From contig NZ_AP024452.1 of the NCBI RefSeq assembly GCF_016865485.1, forward strand, positions 2,502,501 to 2,566,500: DNA of 64,000 nucleotides. The letters are read 5' to 3'. Both the position numbers and the translations under genes were made by a program. Shown in pieces: positions 1-7,690 of the stretch. This stretch comes from Luteitalea sp. TBR-22. Its GTDB lineage: Bacteria; Acidobacteriota; Vicinamibacteria; Vicinamibacterales; Vicinamibacteraceae. The stretch's first letter is position 1, and every line of letters starts with the position of its first letter. The notes beneath the pieces were generated by a model. That model worked only from the letters and a program-made list of their open reading frames with translations. It searched no databases and was not told the DNA's origin.

Positions 1-54
1 GCGACCACGACCTGGGCCGCCGGCACCAACGCCGTGGCCATGCCGCTGCCGTAG
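1..54 (+). CDS. C-terminal end of an unidentified protein (partial)
   Basis: Frame 1 is open from the first base to a TAG stop and encodes 17 residues, ending in AVAMPLP. The composition suits coding sequence, and the stop lies just before an intergenic heptamer array, as at other gene ends in this window. The fragment is too short to name. If real, the gene is convergent with ispG. Confidence 0.3.
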   Translation, partial: ATTTWAAGTNAVAMPLP

Positions 55-60
55 GGGGCT

Positions 61-190
61 GACGTCTGGCGTCTGACGTCTGACGTTTGACGTCTGACGT
101 TTGACGTCGGTACCTCTTCGCCTGGGCGCTTCGCCTGAGCCTCGAGCCCTGAGTGCTGAGCCCCGTCAAGCGTTAGACGTCAAGCGTCAA
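61..190. repeat. Heptanucleotide tandem array in inverted arrangement
   Basis: Seven consecutive 7-base units of the form GACGTYT run from 61 to 109. Four units of the form GAGCCYT/GAGTGCT run from 137 to 164. Units complementary to the first set (CGTCAAG, CGTTAGA, CGTCAAG) run from about 164 to 190. The outer blocks could pair as a long imperfect hairpin with the GAGCC block in the loop. The right arm includes the stop codon and last codons of ispG. Units vary at one or two positions, so this is a degenerate family rather than a perfect microsatellite. Confidence 0.75.
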
Positions 191-1411
191 CCTGCGGTAG
201 CGCGTCGCCACGTAGTCCTCGACCAGCGCCTGGAACTGCGCCGAGAGTTCCTCATACGTGCCGCGCAGCGTCATCGCGTGCCGGCCATCGATGAAGACGG
301 GGCAGTTGGGCGCTTCGCCCGTGCCGGGCAGCGAGATGCCGATGTTGGCCGCCTTGGACTCGCCCGGGCCGTTCACCACGCACCCCATCACGGCGAGGGT
401 CATCTCCTCGACGCCCTCGTACTCCTGCTTCCAGGTCGGCATCCGTTCGCGGATGTAACCCTGGATGCGCTCGGCCAGTTCCTGGAAGGTGGTGCTGGTG
501 GTGCGGCCGCACCCGGGACAGGCGGTCACGCTCGGACTGAAGGCCCGCAGGCCGAGGGCCTGCAGGATCTCGCATGCCGCGTAGACCTCCTCGCAGCGAT
601 CGCCGTCGGGCCGCGGCGTCAACGACACGCGGATCGTGTCGCCGATGCCCTCGTGCAGCAGGACGCCCATCGCGGTCGACGACCACACCAGGCCCTTCAT
701 GCCCATGCCCGCCTCGGTGAGCCCGAGGTGGAGCGGCTGGCGCGTCGCCCGGGCGAGCCGACGGTAGACGTCGATCAGATGGAGCGGCCGCGACACCTTG
801 CACGAGATGATGATCTGGTCCTCGCGCAACCCGGCCTCGAGCGCCAGCTCGGTCGAGGTGACGGCCGACTCCACCATGCAGTCGTTCAGGATCTCGTCCG
901 ACGACTTGCCGAGGTTGCCGTCGGTGTTCTCCTGCATGCGGCGCATCACCAGTTCCTGGTTCAGCGACCCACCGTTGACGCCGATCCGCACGGGCTTGTC
1001 GTGCTCGCGCGCCACGGCACAGATCATCGCGAACTGCTCGTCGCGCCGCGCGCCGGTGCCGACGTTCCCCGGGTTGATCCGGTACTTGTCCAGCGCCCTG
1101 GCGCACTCGGGATATCGCGTCAGCAGCAGGTGACCGTTGTAGTGGAAGTCGCCGACGATCGGGACCGTGCAGCCCTGGTCGAGCAGCCGGCGCTTGATTT
1201 CGGGGACCGCGGCGGCCGCTTCGGGCACGTTGACGGTGACGCGGACGATCTCCGAGCCGGCGGCCGCGAGCGCCGCGACCTGGGACACCGTCCCGGCGAC
1301 GTCGGCGGTGTCGGTGTTGGTCATCGACTGGACGACGACCGGGGCGCCCCCGCCGACCTGGACGTGGCCGACCTTGACGCCGATGGTGCGATGGAGACGA
1401 GCGATGGTCAT
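173..1411 (-). CDS. ispG: 4-hydroxy-3-methylbut-2-en-1-yl diphosphate synthase (IspG/GcpE)
   Basis: IspG is a cytosolic [4Fe-4S] enzyme of the non-mevalonate isoprenoid pathway. It reductively opens methylerythritol cyclodiphosphate to HMBPP. The 412-residue product has the TIM-barrel N-terminus (VQSMTNTDT near residue 28) and the C-terminal cluster-binding motif CPGCG, with cysteines near 297 and 300. The third cysteine lies in GCVVNGPGE near 343, followed by the conserved glutamate. The ATG at 1411 is chosen because an AGGA box lies 6-7 bases upstream and homology begins at [15 protein letters not shown]. The ATG overlaps the stop of the upstream PilZ gene (ATGA), so translation is probably coupled. 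The last residues (LTLDV) and the TAA stop lie inside a heptamer repeat array, which suggests the repeat has reshaped the C-terminus. Confidence 0.97.
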   Translation of the reverse strand: MTIARLHRTIGVKVGHVQVGGGAPVVVQSMTNTDTADVAGTVSQVAALAAAGSEIVRVTVNVPEAAAAVPEIKRRLLDQGCTVPIVGDFHYNGHLLLTRYPECARALDKYRINPGNVGTGARRDEQFAMICAVAREHDKPVRIGVNGGSLNQELVMRRMQENTDGNLGKSSDEILNDCMVESAVTSTELALEAGLREDQIIISCKVSRPLHLIDVYRRLARATRQPLHLGLTEAGMGMKGLVWSSTAMGVLLHEGIGDTIRVSLTPRPDGDRCEEVYAACEILQALGLRAFSPSVTACPGCGRTTSTTFQELAERIQGYIRERMPTWKQEYEGVEEMTLAVMGCVVNGPGESKAANIGISLPGTGEAPNCPVFIDGRHAMTLRGTYEELSAQFQALVEDYVATRYRRLTLDV

Positions 1412-1797
1412 GAATGGTCCTGCAAGAGGGTGACGCGGGGGGCGTCGAGGGCCTGCAGCAGCGCCGACAACTGTGCGGCGTGCGCGGGCGACACGTGCTG
1501 GAACGCCACTCCCGCCAGGCACGCCGGCGGCTCGCCATAGCGCACGGCGAGGATCAGGCGACTGTGGGCGACGTGTCCGTCGAGCGGCCCGATGGTCGTC
1601 GCACCGGCACCGAGGGTGAAGCGCAGCGAATCGCCCGCCGCGAGCGGCCGCGTCGATGCCACGACCATCCCACCGGCACTCAGCTCGTGGACCCGCCACG
1701 GCTCGTCCTCGCCCTGCACGACGGCGTGGCAGGCGATGGTGACCGGCCGGCGATCGGCCCGGCGACGGTCGGGCGTCCACGAATCCGGCATCACCAT
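1408..1797 (-). CDS. PilZ domain protein
   Basis: The 129-residue protein is a stand-alone PilZ domain, a family that often binds cyclic di-GMP. The arginine motif RRRADRRP is near residue 11, and the second motif appears as ELSAGGMVV, where (D/N)xSxxG is usual. The Asp/Asn position is Glu here, so ligand binding is uncertain. The stop overlaps the ispG start by four bases and the start lies four bases after the GNAT-like gene, so the three form one minus-strand operon. Two in-frame ATGs (residues 1 and 3) leave the exact start open. No flagellar or pilus gene lies nearby to suggest a target. Confidence 0.85.
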   Translation of the reverse strand: MVMPDSWTPDRRRADRRPVTIACHAVVQGEDEPWRVHELSAGGMVVASTRPLAAGDSLRFTLGAGATTIGPLDGHVAHSRLILAVRYGEPPACLAGVAFQHVSPAHAAQLSALLQALDAPRVTLLQDHS

Positions 1798-1801
1798 CAG
1801 C

Positions 1802-2401
1802 CTAGCGGCGACCGTCCTCGAGGCGGGTCCGCGCGCTGCGATGCAGGTCGAGCACGTGCGGCCCGAGCTGCTTGCTCAGGAACACCTTGGACTCGAGGTT
1901 CTCGATCGGGTTGGGCGCGTACTTGATCACGTTGAAGTGCAGGTTGGCCAGCGTGCCGCGCATCTCGTAGTGGCGGTTCTTCGTCTTGACGACCACTTCA
2001 TCGAAGCCCGCGCTCACCGCCCAGGCTTCCTGCTCCTCGGTGAGCGCGCGGAACTGGCCCTGGCCACGCCAGTCGATCCGCGTGCCACCGATCCAGCTGT
2101 AGAGCACGCGCCGGCCGTCGAACTGCACGACGTCCTCGAGCTGGGCCGCGAGGTCGGCCAGGCGCGGATCCGACTCGTTGGCGAACAGCTCGTGGCACAC
2201 CTTGTAGGCGACGGGCACCAGGGAGCCGGGGTCGTCGGGGAGGGCGGCCACCGCCATCACGATGAGATGCTCGCGATCGGCGAGTCGAGCGGTGATCTCG
2301 GCTGACGTCTTGCGGCGGGCGAACTCGCCGAAGAATTCCTCGATGTATTCAATCTCGAGGGCGCCCTGTTCGAGCCCGTAATGGCGGATCAGATACTCCA
2401 C
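1802..2401 (-). CDS. GNAT-like acyltransferase domain protein
   Basis: The product is 199 residues. The C-terminal half has the look of a GNAT acetyltransferase: an acyl-CoA pyrophosphate-binding-like motif WRGQGQFRAL near residue 113 (R/QxxGxG/A type), then a helix and the strand VVVKTKN. The segment MRGTLANLHF resembles the usual late GNAT helix with an Asn. The N-terminal 60 residues are acidic and helical (IEYIEEFFGEF). The substrate cannot be told. It is the first gene of the operon leading into PilZ and ispG, although nothing links it to isoprenoid synthesis. Family assignment is by motif only. Confidence 0.7.
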   Translation of the reverse strand: MEYLIRHYGLEQGALEIEYIEEFFGEFARRKTSAEITARLADREHLIVMAVAALPDDPGSLVPVAYKVCHELFANESDPRLADLAAQLEDVVQFDGRRVLYSWIGGTRIDWRGQGQFRALTEEQEAWAVSAGFDEVVVKTKNRHYEMRGTLANLHFNVIKYAPNPIENLESKVFLSKQLGPHVLDLHRSARTRLEDGRR

Positions 2402-2545
2402 GTGCGGTTCGCGCCTCGCAGCCTTCTGTGAAGCCCGGCGCGCGAGCGCGGCTGGGCAATCCCGTCATTCTACCCTCCTGGCGGACGGCGATGCGGTCCA
2501 CCCGGTCACGGCCTAAGATCGGCGCATGACGACGTGGATGGCCGC

Positions 2546-2677
2546 ATGAGTCGGCCCCTGGTGGTGCTCGTGCTCGGGATCACGGCCCTGATGGTGCTGT
2601 CGTGGGCCCTCGGCCGGGTGATCTTCTGGCTGAGGAGCACCTTCCCGCCCAATCCCCCTCGCCGCCGGCAGCGGTGA
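2546..2677 (+). CDS. Small single-pass membrane protein, hypothetical
   Basis: A 43-codon frame starts at an ATG that overlaps the stop of a seven-codon leader frame (2526-2549, ATGA overlap). Residues 4-30 are strongly hydrophobic (VVLVLGITALMVLSWALG, then IFWL). They are followed by a short proline/arginine tail ending RRRQR, so the topology is probably N-out/C-in. There is no recognisable family. It lies in the gap between the divergent GNAT-like operon and the 3' end of the decayed phosphodiesterase. The hydrophobic pattern and basic tail support it, but expression is unproven. Confidence 0.45.
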   Translation: MSRPLVVLVLGITALMVLSWALGRVIFWLRSTFPPNPPRRRQR

Positions 2678-2696
2678 CGCGCGGCGCGTCCTGGAC

Positions 2697-2710
2697 GGGA
2701 GTCGGGAGTT
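2697..2710. repeat. Two-copy heptamer (GACTCCC type)
   Basis: Two adjacent 7-base units read GACTCCC-like on the minus strand. They sit just behind the 3' end of the decayed phosphodiesterase frame. The same unit is repeated three times at 10518-10538, also behind a gene, which links this short site to the dispersed heptamer arrays. Confidence 0.45.
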
Positions 2711-3226
2711 GCAGCCGTCGGCCCTGGCCGTAGGGGCGGCTCCGCGGAAACAGGTCCGGGTTGTCGGTGAACAGGCCGTCCACCCGGTCGGTCTCGATCG
2801 CCCTGCGCAGGCCGTCGGCCGTGACCCAGCGCCGGGCGGCCTCGTCGTTCCCCAGCAGGAAGGTCCGCGGCACGGCAGGCCGCCGCGCCGCCAGCACCTG
2901 CAGGCTTTCTTCCTCCAAAGACTGCCGCCAGACGACCGGACGCCCCTGCACGCTGGCCTCGGTGAGTCCGTTGTGGGTGAGGGCCGCCACCACGGCATCC
3001 TCGAGGCTGAGGCCCTTGGCCCGCAGGCGGCCGGGGCCCTTCAACTCGGGGAACAGGCCGGCCTTGCCCTTCACGAGAGCCGGTAAGCCTCCAGCGTGTG
3101 TTCCGGCGCATACGCGGAGGCACCGCGATGGGCGATGCTGTAGGCGTGCGGGGCGGCGCTCTGCACGAGCGGCAACGCCAGCGGCAGGACGACGAGGACC
3201 GTGACGAGGGCACGCACGAACACCAT
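2700..3226 (-). pseudogene. Decayed glycerophosphodiester phosphodiesterase
   Basis: From the ATG at 3226 the frame encodes a signal peptide ([14 protein letters not shown]). It then gives the start of a GDPD domain, [20 protein letters not shown], with the catalytic His-Arg. It stops almost at once at TGA near 3076. In another frame the domain resumes far downstream as LFPELKGPGRLRAKGLSLED, near the middle of the family, and continues to DGLFTDNPDLFPR, the usual C-terminal signature. More than 100 residues that normally carry the metal ligands are missing. A second segment before DGLFTDNPD also looks shortened. The gene is therefore an internally deleted and frameshifted relic. The true end is unclear, and a two-copy heptamer lies at it. 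Confidence 0.8.
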
Positions 3227-3716
3227 GGTGGATCAGGTCGACGGAACGCAGCACGGCCGCGTCGAAGCGCTCTGGGTGAAGCGGGCGCATCGCGGCCCGA
3301 TGGACGAGGCGCGGGAGGTGACCTTCGTGGAAGGCCAGGGCGTGCTCGGCAGCGCCGATCGGTCGCGCTTCCGGCAGGTCACGCTGATCAGCGAGGAGCG
3401 CTGGCGGCGTGTCGAGTCGACGCTGGGCTGGGTGCCCGACCCCTCGGTGCGGCGCGCCAACGTGATGGTCGGCGGCATCGTCCTCGACCTGCGTCGCGGC
3501 GACATCCTGTGCCTGGGGGAGGCGCGCGTGCGCATCAAGGGCGAGACGCGTCCCTGCGAACGCATGGACGAGGCGGCCGACGGCCTGCGCGCTGCGCTGG
3601 CGGCCGACCTCGGCGGCGGGGTGTACGGCGAAGTGGTGACCGGCGGGGTGGTGCGCGTGGGCGACCCGGTACGCTGGGAAGCGACCGGACAACCCACGCT
3701 CGAACTGCAGGCCTAG
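3225..3716 (+). CDS. MOSC domain protein
   Basis: The 163-residue protein matches small stand-alone MOSC proteins, relatives of the C-terminal domain of molybdenum cofactor sulfurase. It opens with [15 protein letters not shown], then [19 protein letters not shown] and the conserved [11 protein letters not shown] carrying the family cysteine (about residue 108). These proteins are thought to handle sulfur for Mo or other metal centres. The ATG at 3225 shares a CCATGG palindrome with the start codon of the decayed phosphodiesterase on the other strand, leaving no room for a promoter between them. Translation may therefore start a little later, at GTG 3228. The 3' end overlaps the helicase gene by four bases. 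moaC lies 23 kb away and is not linked. Confidence 0.85.
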   Translation: MVDQVDGTQHGRVEALWVKRAHRGPMDEAREVTFVEGQGVLGSADRSRFRQVTLISEERWRRVESTLGWVPDPSVRRANVMVGGIVLDLRRGDILCLGEARVRIKGETRPCERMDEAADGLRAALAADLGGGVYGEVVTGGVVRVGDPVRWEATGQPTLELQA

Positions 3717-5320
3717 GCCTCGGTGTCCTGATCCTCACCGCCTGATGGCGGCGCGTCGTCTGCCGCGGCCTCGACGCCCTCGGCACGCGGTCCGCTGCGC
3801 CGCCGGCGCCGGCGGCGGCGCTTCCTGGGTGCGTCGCCGTCGGCGGTGGTGGCCTCTGGCGCCTCGCCCGGCTCGCCGTCGACGTGTGCCGCGCCTTCCG
3901 CCGAATCCGGGGCTGGCGCGTCGGCTTCCGGCGTCGCGACGGCGGTGACCGTGCCACGCGGACGACGAGGCCGACGGGCGCGTGGCGGCGCGGGCTCTGT
4001 CGGCGCGATGGGGGTCACGCCGTCGGGGCCATCCACCTGCTCGCCGGCCTCGACGAGTTCCTGGTGCGCGTCCTCGAAGAGCACGAGCCCGAACGCGTCG
4101 GCGATCGCTTCCATGTCCTGCCGTTCGTCGGGCGACACCAGCGTGATCGCCGTGCCGGTCGACCCGGCGCGACCGGCGCGACCGACGCGGTGCACGTAGG
4201 CCTCGCGGTTGAACGGCACCTCGACGTTGACGACCGTCTCGATGGCGTCGATGTCGAGGCCGCGGGCGGCGATGTCGGTCGCCACCAGCACCTTGTGCGT
4301 CCCTGACTTGAATCCCTCGACGGCCCGCAGCCGATCCTGCTGCGTGCGGTCGGCGTGCAGCGCGGCGGCGCGGATGCCCTGTGACTGCAGGTCGCGGGCG
4401 AGCCGATCGGCGCCCCGCTTGGTCGCCGAGAACACCAGCGTCGGCCCGCTGGCTCGGCGCAGGAACCTGGCCAGCCACGCGGTCTTCTCGTGCCGCCCGA
4501 GCAGTTCGGCCTTGTGCGTGATCGTGGCGGCCGGCGCGTTGCGCGACCCGATCTGCACCAGCTTCGGGCTGCGCATGATCTCGAGCGCGAAGCCCATGAT
4601 CTCCTCGGGCATCGTCGCCGAGAAGAGCAGCGTCTGCCGCGCCCGGTCGGTGGGCAGCTGCGACACGATGAACTTCACGTCGGGCCAGAACCCCATGTCG
4701 AGCATGCGGTCCGCCTCGTCGAGGACGAGGATCTCCAGCCCGTCGAACTTGGCGATCCCGGCGCGCAGGTGGTCCATCAGGCGCCCCGGCGTGGCGACGA
4801 CGATGTCGACGCCGGCCTTGAGGGCCTGTTCCTGCATGTCCATGCCGACGCCGCCGAAGACGGCCGCGCAGCGCATCGAGGTGTGGTACCCGAACCCCTG
4901 CACGTCGTCCTCGATCTGCACGGCGAGCTCGCGGGTCGGCGCGAGCACGAGGATGCGGGCCGAGCCTTCGCGCTCGCGGTTCTCCTGCAGGAGCCGCTGC
5001 ATCAGCGGGAGCAGGAACGCCGCGGTCTTGCCCGTGCCGGTCTCGGCGCAGGCGACCAGGTCGTGCCCGGCGGCCACGGTGTCGAACACGGCGCTCTGGA
5101 TGGGCGTGGTCTGCTCGAACCGTCGGTCCTCGACGCCCAGCAGCAACTCGGGCACCGTGATCAGGTCGGCAAAACGCCGTGGCGCGGTGTCAGGCGTGAG
5201 GGTCTCGAACTTGGCCAGCAACTCCGCGTTGCGGGCCGACGCCTGGGGGCGGGCGGGGGGGCGACGCGGACCGGACCGGCTGCGGCCGGTCCGGGCGCCT
5301 CGTTCAGGGCGTGGGCTCAC
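3713..5320 (-). CDS. DEAD-box RNA helicase, RhlE-like
   Basis: The 535-residue ATP-dependent RNA helicase acts in the cytosol, probably in RNA remodelling or decay. All core motifs are present: Q motif FEQTTPIQ (68-75), Walker A AETGTGKT (92-99), PTRELAVQ, DEAD (201-204), SAT (234-236), and HRVGRAGRAG in the second RecA domain. About 150 C-terminal residues are a low-complexity tail rich in Pro, Ala and Glu. It contains a basic run of arginines after PRK that could bind RNA. The start is GTG at 5320, overlapping the stop of the RRM gene (GTGA), so the two are translationally coupled. A family letter (RhlE or other) cannot be fixed by eye. Confidence 0.95.
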   Translation of the reverse strand: MSPRPERGARTGRSRSGPRRPPARPQASARNAELLAKFETLTPDTAPRRFADLITVPELLLGVEDRRFEQTTPIQSAVFDTVAAGHDLVACAETGTGKTAAFLLPLMQRLLQENREREGSARILVLAPTRELAVQIEDDVQGFGYHTSMRCAAVFGGVGMDMQEQALKAGVDIVVATPGRLMDHLRAGIAKFDGLEILVLDEADRMLDMGFWPDVKFIVSQLPTDRARQTLLFSATMPEEIMGFALEIMRSPKLVQIGSRNAPAATITHKAELLGRHEKTAWLARFLRRASGPTLVFSATKRGADRLARDLQSQGIRAAALHADRTQQDRLRAVEGFKSGTHKVLVATDIAARGLDIDAIETVVNVEVPFNREAYVHRVGRAGRAGSTGTAITLVSPDERQDMEAIADAFGLVLFEDAHQELVEAGEQVDGPDGVTPIAPTEPAPPRARRPRRPRGTVTAVATPEADAPAPDSAEGAAHVDGEPGEAPEATTADGDAPRKRRRRRRRRSGPRAEGVEAAADDAPPSGGEDQDTEA

Positions 5321-5994
5321 TCTTCGTCGTCCGTCACGTCATCGGGCTGGTCGACGTCCGGATCCTTGCGGCTGGCTGCGGGATCGTCGAACTCGACCGA
5401 GGCTTCCAGATCCTCGTCCTCGTCGTACAACCGGCTGACCGGACGCTCCTTGATGGGGCCGCGGGGACCCTTCTCGTAGGTCTGCTTGCGGGCCGGTCCC
5501 TTGGCCGGACCCCGCGCGCGTCGGCTGTCGCCGGCAGGCGGCGGCATGCCCGGATCGCGCGGGACGAACGGGCGCGGAGGGCCACCGGGGCGGGGACCGC
5601 CGAAGCCGCCTCCCCCCTCGGGCCGCGGCCCACCGAAGCCGCCCGGCCGCGGAGCGCCGCCGCCGTACCCACCTCCACCGTAGCCGCCGGGGCCACCGGG
5701 GCGCGGTCCGCCGTACCCGCCGGGACGCGGTCCCGCGGGACGATCCTCACGGGCGCGCGCCTCGCTGACGGCGAGGGGACGACCGTTGAAGGGTTGGCCG
5801 TTGTACCGCTGCACCACCTGTTCAGCGTGCTCGCGCTCGGCGAAGTCGACGAACGCAAAGCCGCGTGGACGTCCTGTCTCGCGGTCGGTCGGTAGCACCA
5901 CCTGTTGCGGCTCCGCGACCTCGGAGAAGAGGGCGCGCAAGTCGGCTTCGGTGGCACTGTACGGAAGGTTTCCAATGAATAAGCGAACGCTCAC
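5317..5994 (-). CDS. RRM-type RNA-binding protein with glycine-rich tail
   Basis: The 225-residue protein has one RNA recognition motif: RNP2 LFIGNLP (5-11) and RNP1 RGFAFVDF (44-51). A tail of about 85 residues follows, rich in Gly, Pro and Tyr (GGYGG, PRPGG repeats), then a charged end. It resembles cyanobacterial cold-inducible Rbp proteins and eukaryotic glycine-rich RNA-binding proteins. The GTG at 5994 is chosen because GAGGA lies six bases upstream and the RRM begins straight after. Longer frames upstream have no domain. The pair with the helicase suggests a shared role in unwinding structured mRNA, perhaps under cold or stress. That role is inference. Confidence 0.92.
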   Translation of the reverse strand: MSVRLFIGNLPYSATEADLRALFSEVAEPQQVVLPTDRETGRPRGFAFVDFAEREHAEQVVQRYNGQPFNGRPLAVSEARAREDRPAGPRPGGYGGPRPGGPGGYGGGGYGGGAPRPGGFGGPRPEGGGGFGGPRPGGPPRPFVPRDPGMPPPAGDSRRARGPAKGPARKQTYEKGPRGPIKERPVSRLYDEDEDLEASVEFDDPAASRKDPDVDQPDDVTDDEE

Positions 5995-6218
5995 GACGTC
6001 CTCACGGGCTGGCCAGGCCTCCGTCTGGCGGTAAACAGGTGAACGACGCATGCAGCGATGCGGGACACCACGGGGAACTGGGTTACGGAGAAGGCGGGGA
6101 AAAGACTGATGGGCTCGATGCGGTACTCGGCTGGAAGGCGGCGCGTCAGAATCGCATACTTCTCCTGCCCGGCGCAACCAGTAGACTGGGAGCCCGACCT
6201 GCTTCCTCCTTTCGACCG

Positions 6219-6710
6219 ATGCCACGCCAGCCCTTCGCCTCGTTGCCCGACTCGGCCCGCTTGTGGGTCTTTGCCGCGGCGCGTCCCCTCGACTCACAGG
6301 AACGCGATGCGCTCCTGACCGCCGCCGACGCGTTCCTCGACCAGTGGAACGCCCACAAGGTGCCGCTGGCCTGCGCGCGCGAGCTGCGCCACGACCAGTT
6401 CCTGCTCGTCGGCGTTGACGAGGCCGCCTCCGGCGTGTCCGGCTGCTCGGTCGACAGCCTGGTCCGGACCATGAAGGGGTTGGGACAGCAACTCGGCGTC
6501 GACCTGCTCGATCACGCCTCGGTCTTCTACCGCGACGGCGAGGCGGTGCGGCGCGTCTCGCGGGAGGCGTTCGCCGATGCCGTCGCCAGCGGCGGCGTCG
6601 ACCTGGCCACGACCGTCTTCGACAACACGGTGCCCACCGTCGGCGCCCTGCGCGCCGGCCGCTGGGAGTCGCCGGCCTCGGAGACGTGGCACGCCAGGGC
6701 CTTCTTCTGA
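6219..6710 (+). CDS. Conserved uncharacterised protein (family often misnamed 'ABC transporter ATPase')
   Basis: This 163-residue soluble protein has no Walker motif. Its sequence pattern (RLWVFAAARPL, FLDQWNAHKVPL, SGCSVDSLVRTMKGLG, VFDNTVPTVGAL, ending ETWHARAFF) fits a short family common in Bacteroidetes. Members there carry the label ABC transporter ATPase without the matching domain. The SGCSVDS segment and paired aromatic residues look conserved, but no function is known. The start at ATG 6219 follows the point where similarity begins. Upstream to the RRM gene is about 220 bases of divergent promoter space, with no strong sigma-70 boxes seen. The CDF transporter gene follows one base after its stop. 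Confidence 0.8.
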   Translation: MPRQPFASLPDSARLWVFAAARPLDSQERDALLTAADAFLDQWNAHKVPLACARELRHDQFLLVGVDEAASGVSGCSVDSLVRTMKGLGQQLGVDLLDHASVFYRDGEAVRRVSREAFADAVASGGVDLATTVFDNTVPTVGALRAGRWESPASETWHARAFF

Positions 6711-6711
6711 G

Positions 6712-7659
6712 GTGACCCCGTCCTCCGAGCCGCGCGCGCCGGCCCCCCGTGGCCTGCACTCCGGGCGGCGCGTCGCCGCGATCAGCGTCGTGGTCAACGC
6801 GCTGCTCGCGGCCCTCAACGTCAGCGTGGGGACGCGCGGCGGTTCGCTGACCGTCGTCGCGTCGGGCATCGAGTTCGCCGCCGACGTCGTGGCGTCGCTG
6901 GCGGTGCTCTTCGGCTTCTGGTACGCGTCGCGCCCCGCCGACCACCGCCACCCCTACGGCCATGGCCGCGCCGAGACGCTCACCGGCCTGCTGATCGGCC
7001 TGGCGCTGTTCGTCATCGGCGGATCGATCGCGGTACACGCGCTCCGCGACGTCTACGCCGTCCATCCGCCGCCCGCGACCTACACCCTGTGGCCTCTGGC
7101 GATCGCCCTGGCCGTCAAGACCGCCCTCATGGTCTCCAAGGTGCGCGTGAGCCGCCGGACCGGCAGCCAGGCGCTACTGGCCGATGCCTGGAACGACAGT
7201 GTCGACGTGCTGTCGTCGCTGGCGGCGATCCTGGCCCTCGGACTCACGCTGTACGACCCGGAGACCTACCGGGCCGCCGACCACGTCGGCGGCGTGCTGG
7301 TCGGCGTCTTCGTGATCGTGGCGGGGCTCGGGGTGGTGCGCTCCACCTCGGCGGACCTGATCGACACGATGCCGCCCGAATCGCTGCTCGACCAGGTGCG
7401 GCGCGTCGCCTGTCGCGTCGACGGCGTACGTGGCGTCGAGAAGCTGTTCGGCCGCAAGACCGGCCTCCAGTACCACGTCGACCTGCACCTCGAGGTCGAC
7501 GGATGGATTTCGGTCGACGCCGGCCACGACATCGCCACGCGGGTTCGCGAGCGGATCAGGCTCGACGTCGAGGAAGTGAGTGACGTGTTGGTGCACGTCG
7601 AGCCGGCCGGGCTCGGCGACGCGGCACGGGCGACGCCGCCGCGGGACGGTCAGGCGTGA
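6712..7659 (+). CDS. Cation diffusion facilitator family metal transporter
   Basis: The 315-residue inner-membrane protein exports divalent metal by proton antiport. It has about six transmembrane segments and the DHRHPYGHGRAE loop typical of the family. A cytosolic C-terminal domain follows (VRGVEKLFGRKTGLQYHVDLHLEVD). The transport site is unusual. The TM2 motif is ExxxD (E54, D58) where DxxxD is common. The TM5 motif is NxxxD (N161, D165) where zinc exporters have HxxxD. Asn at that place is typical of manganese-type members, so Mn or Fe may be the substrate; this is inference. The GTG start at 6712 follows the stop of the preceding gene by one base, so the two are probably co-transcribed. 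Confidence 0.92.
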   Translation: MTPSSEPRAPAPRGLHSGRRVAAISVVVNALLAALNVSVGTRGGSLTVVASGIEFAADVVASLAVLFGFWYASRPADHRHPYGHGRAETLTGLLIGLALFVIGGSIAVHALRDVYAVHPPPATYTLWPLAIALAVKTALMVSKVRVSRRTGSQALLADAWNDSVDVLSSLAAILALGLTLYDPETYRAADHVGGVLVGVFVIVAGLGVVRSTSADLIDTMPPESLLDQVRRVACRVDGVRGVEKLFGRKTGLQYHVDLHLEVDGWISVDAGHDIATRVRERIRLDVEEVSDVLVHVEPAGLGDAARATPPRDGQA

Positions 7660-7670
7660 GGCGTCGCCGG

Positions 7671-7690
7671 GCGGACCGGACGAGGTCCGC
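7671..7690. terminator. Hairpin between convergent genes
   Basis: A perfect 7-base stem GCGGACC/GGTCCGC with a 6-base loop fills most of the 31-base gap between the convergent CDF and hydrolase genes, ending directly before the hydrolase stop codon. There is no T tract on either side, so termination by this hairpin is only plausible. Confidence 0.4.

Noticed and set aside
61-190. A CRISPR-like array
   Set aside because: The 7-base unit with no spacers of even length, and no cas genes in the window, rule out a CRISPR array.
101-1540. A 479-codon plus-strand frame over ispG
   Set aside because: It is antisense to a clear IspG and has no domain; high GC makes such frames common.
5995-7065. An extended N-terminus on the RRM protein
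   Set aside because: The longer frame is antisense to the CDF gene and its neighbour, and lacks domains; the GTG with a Shine-Dalgarno is better.
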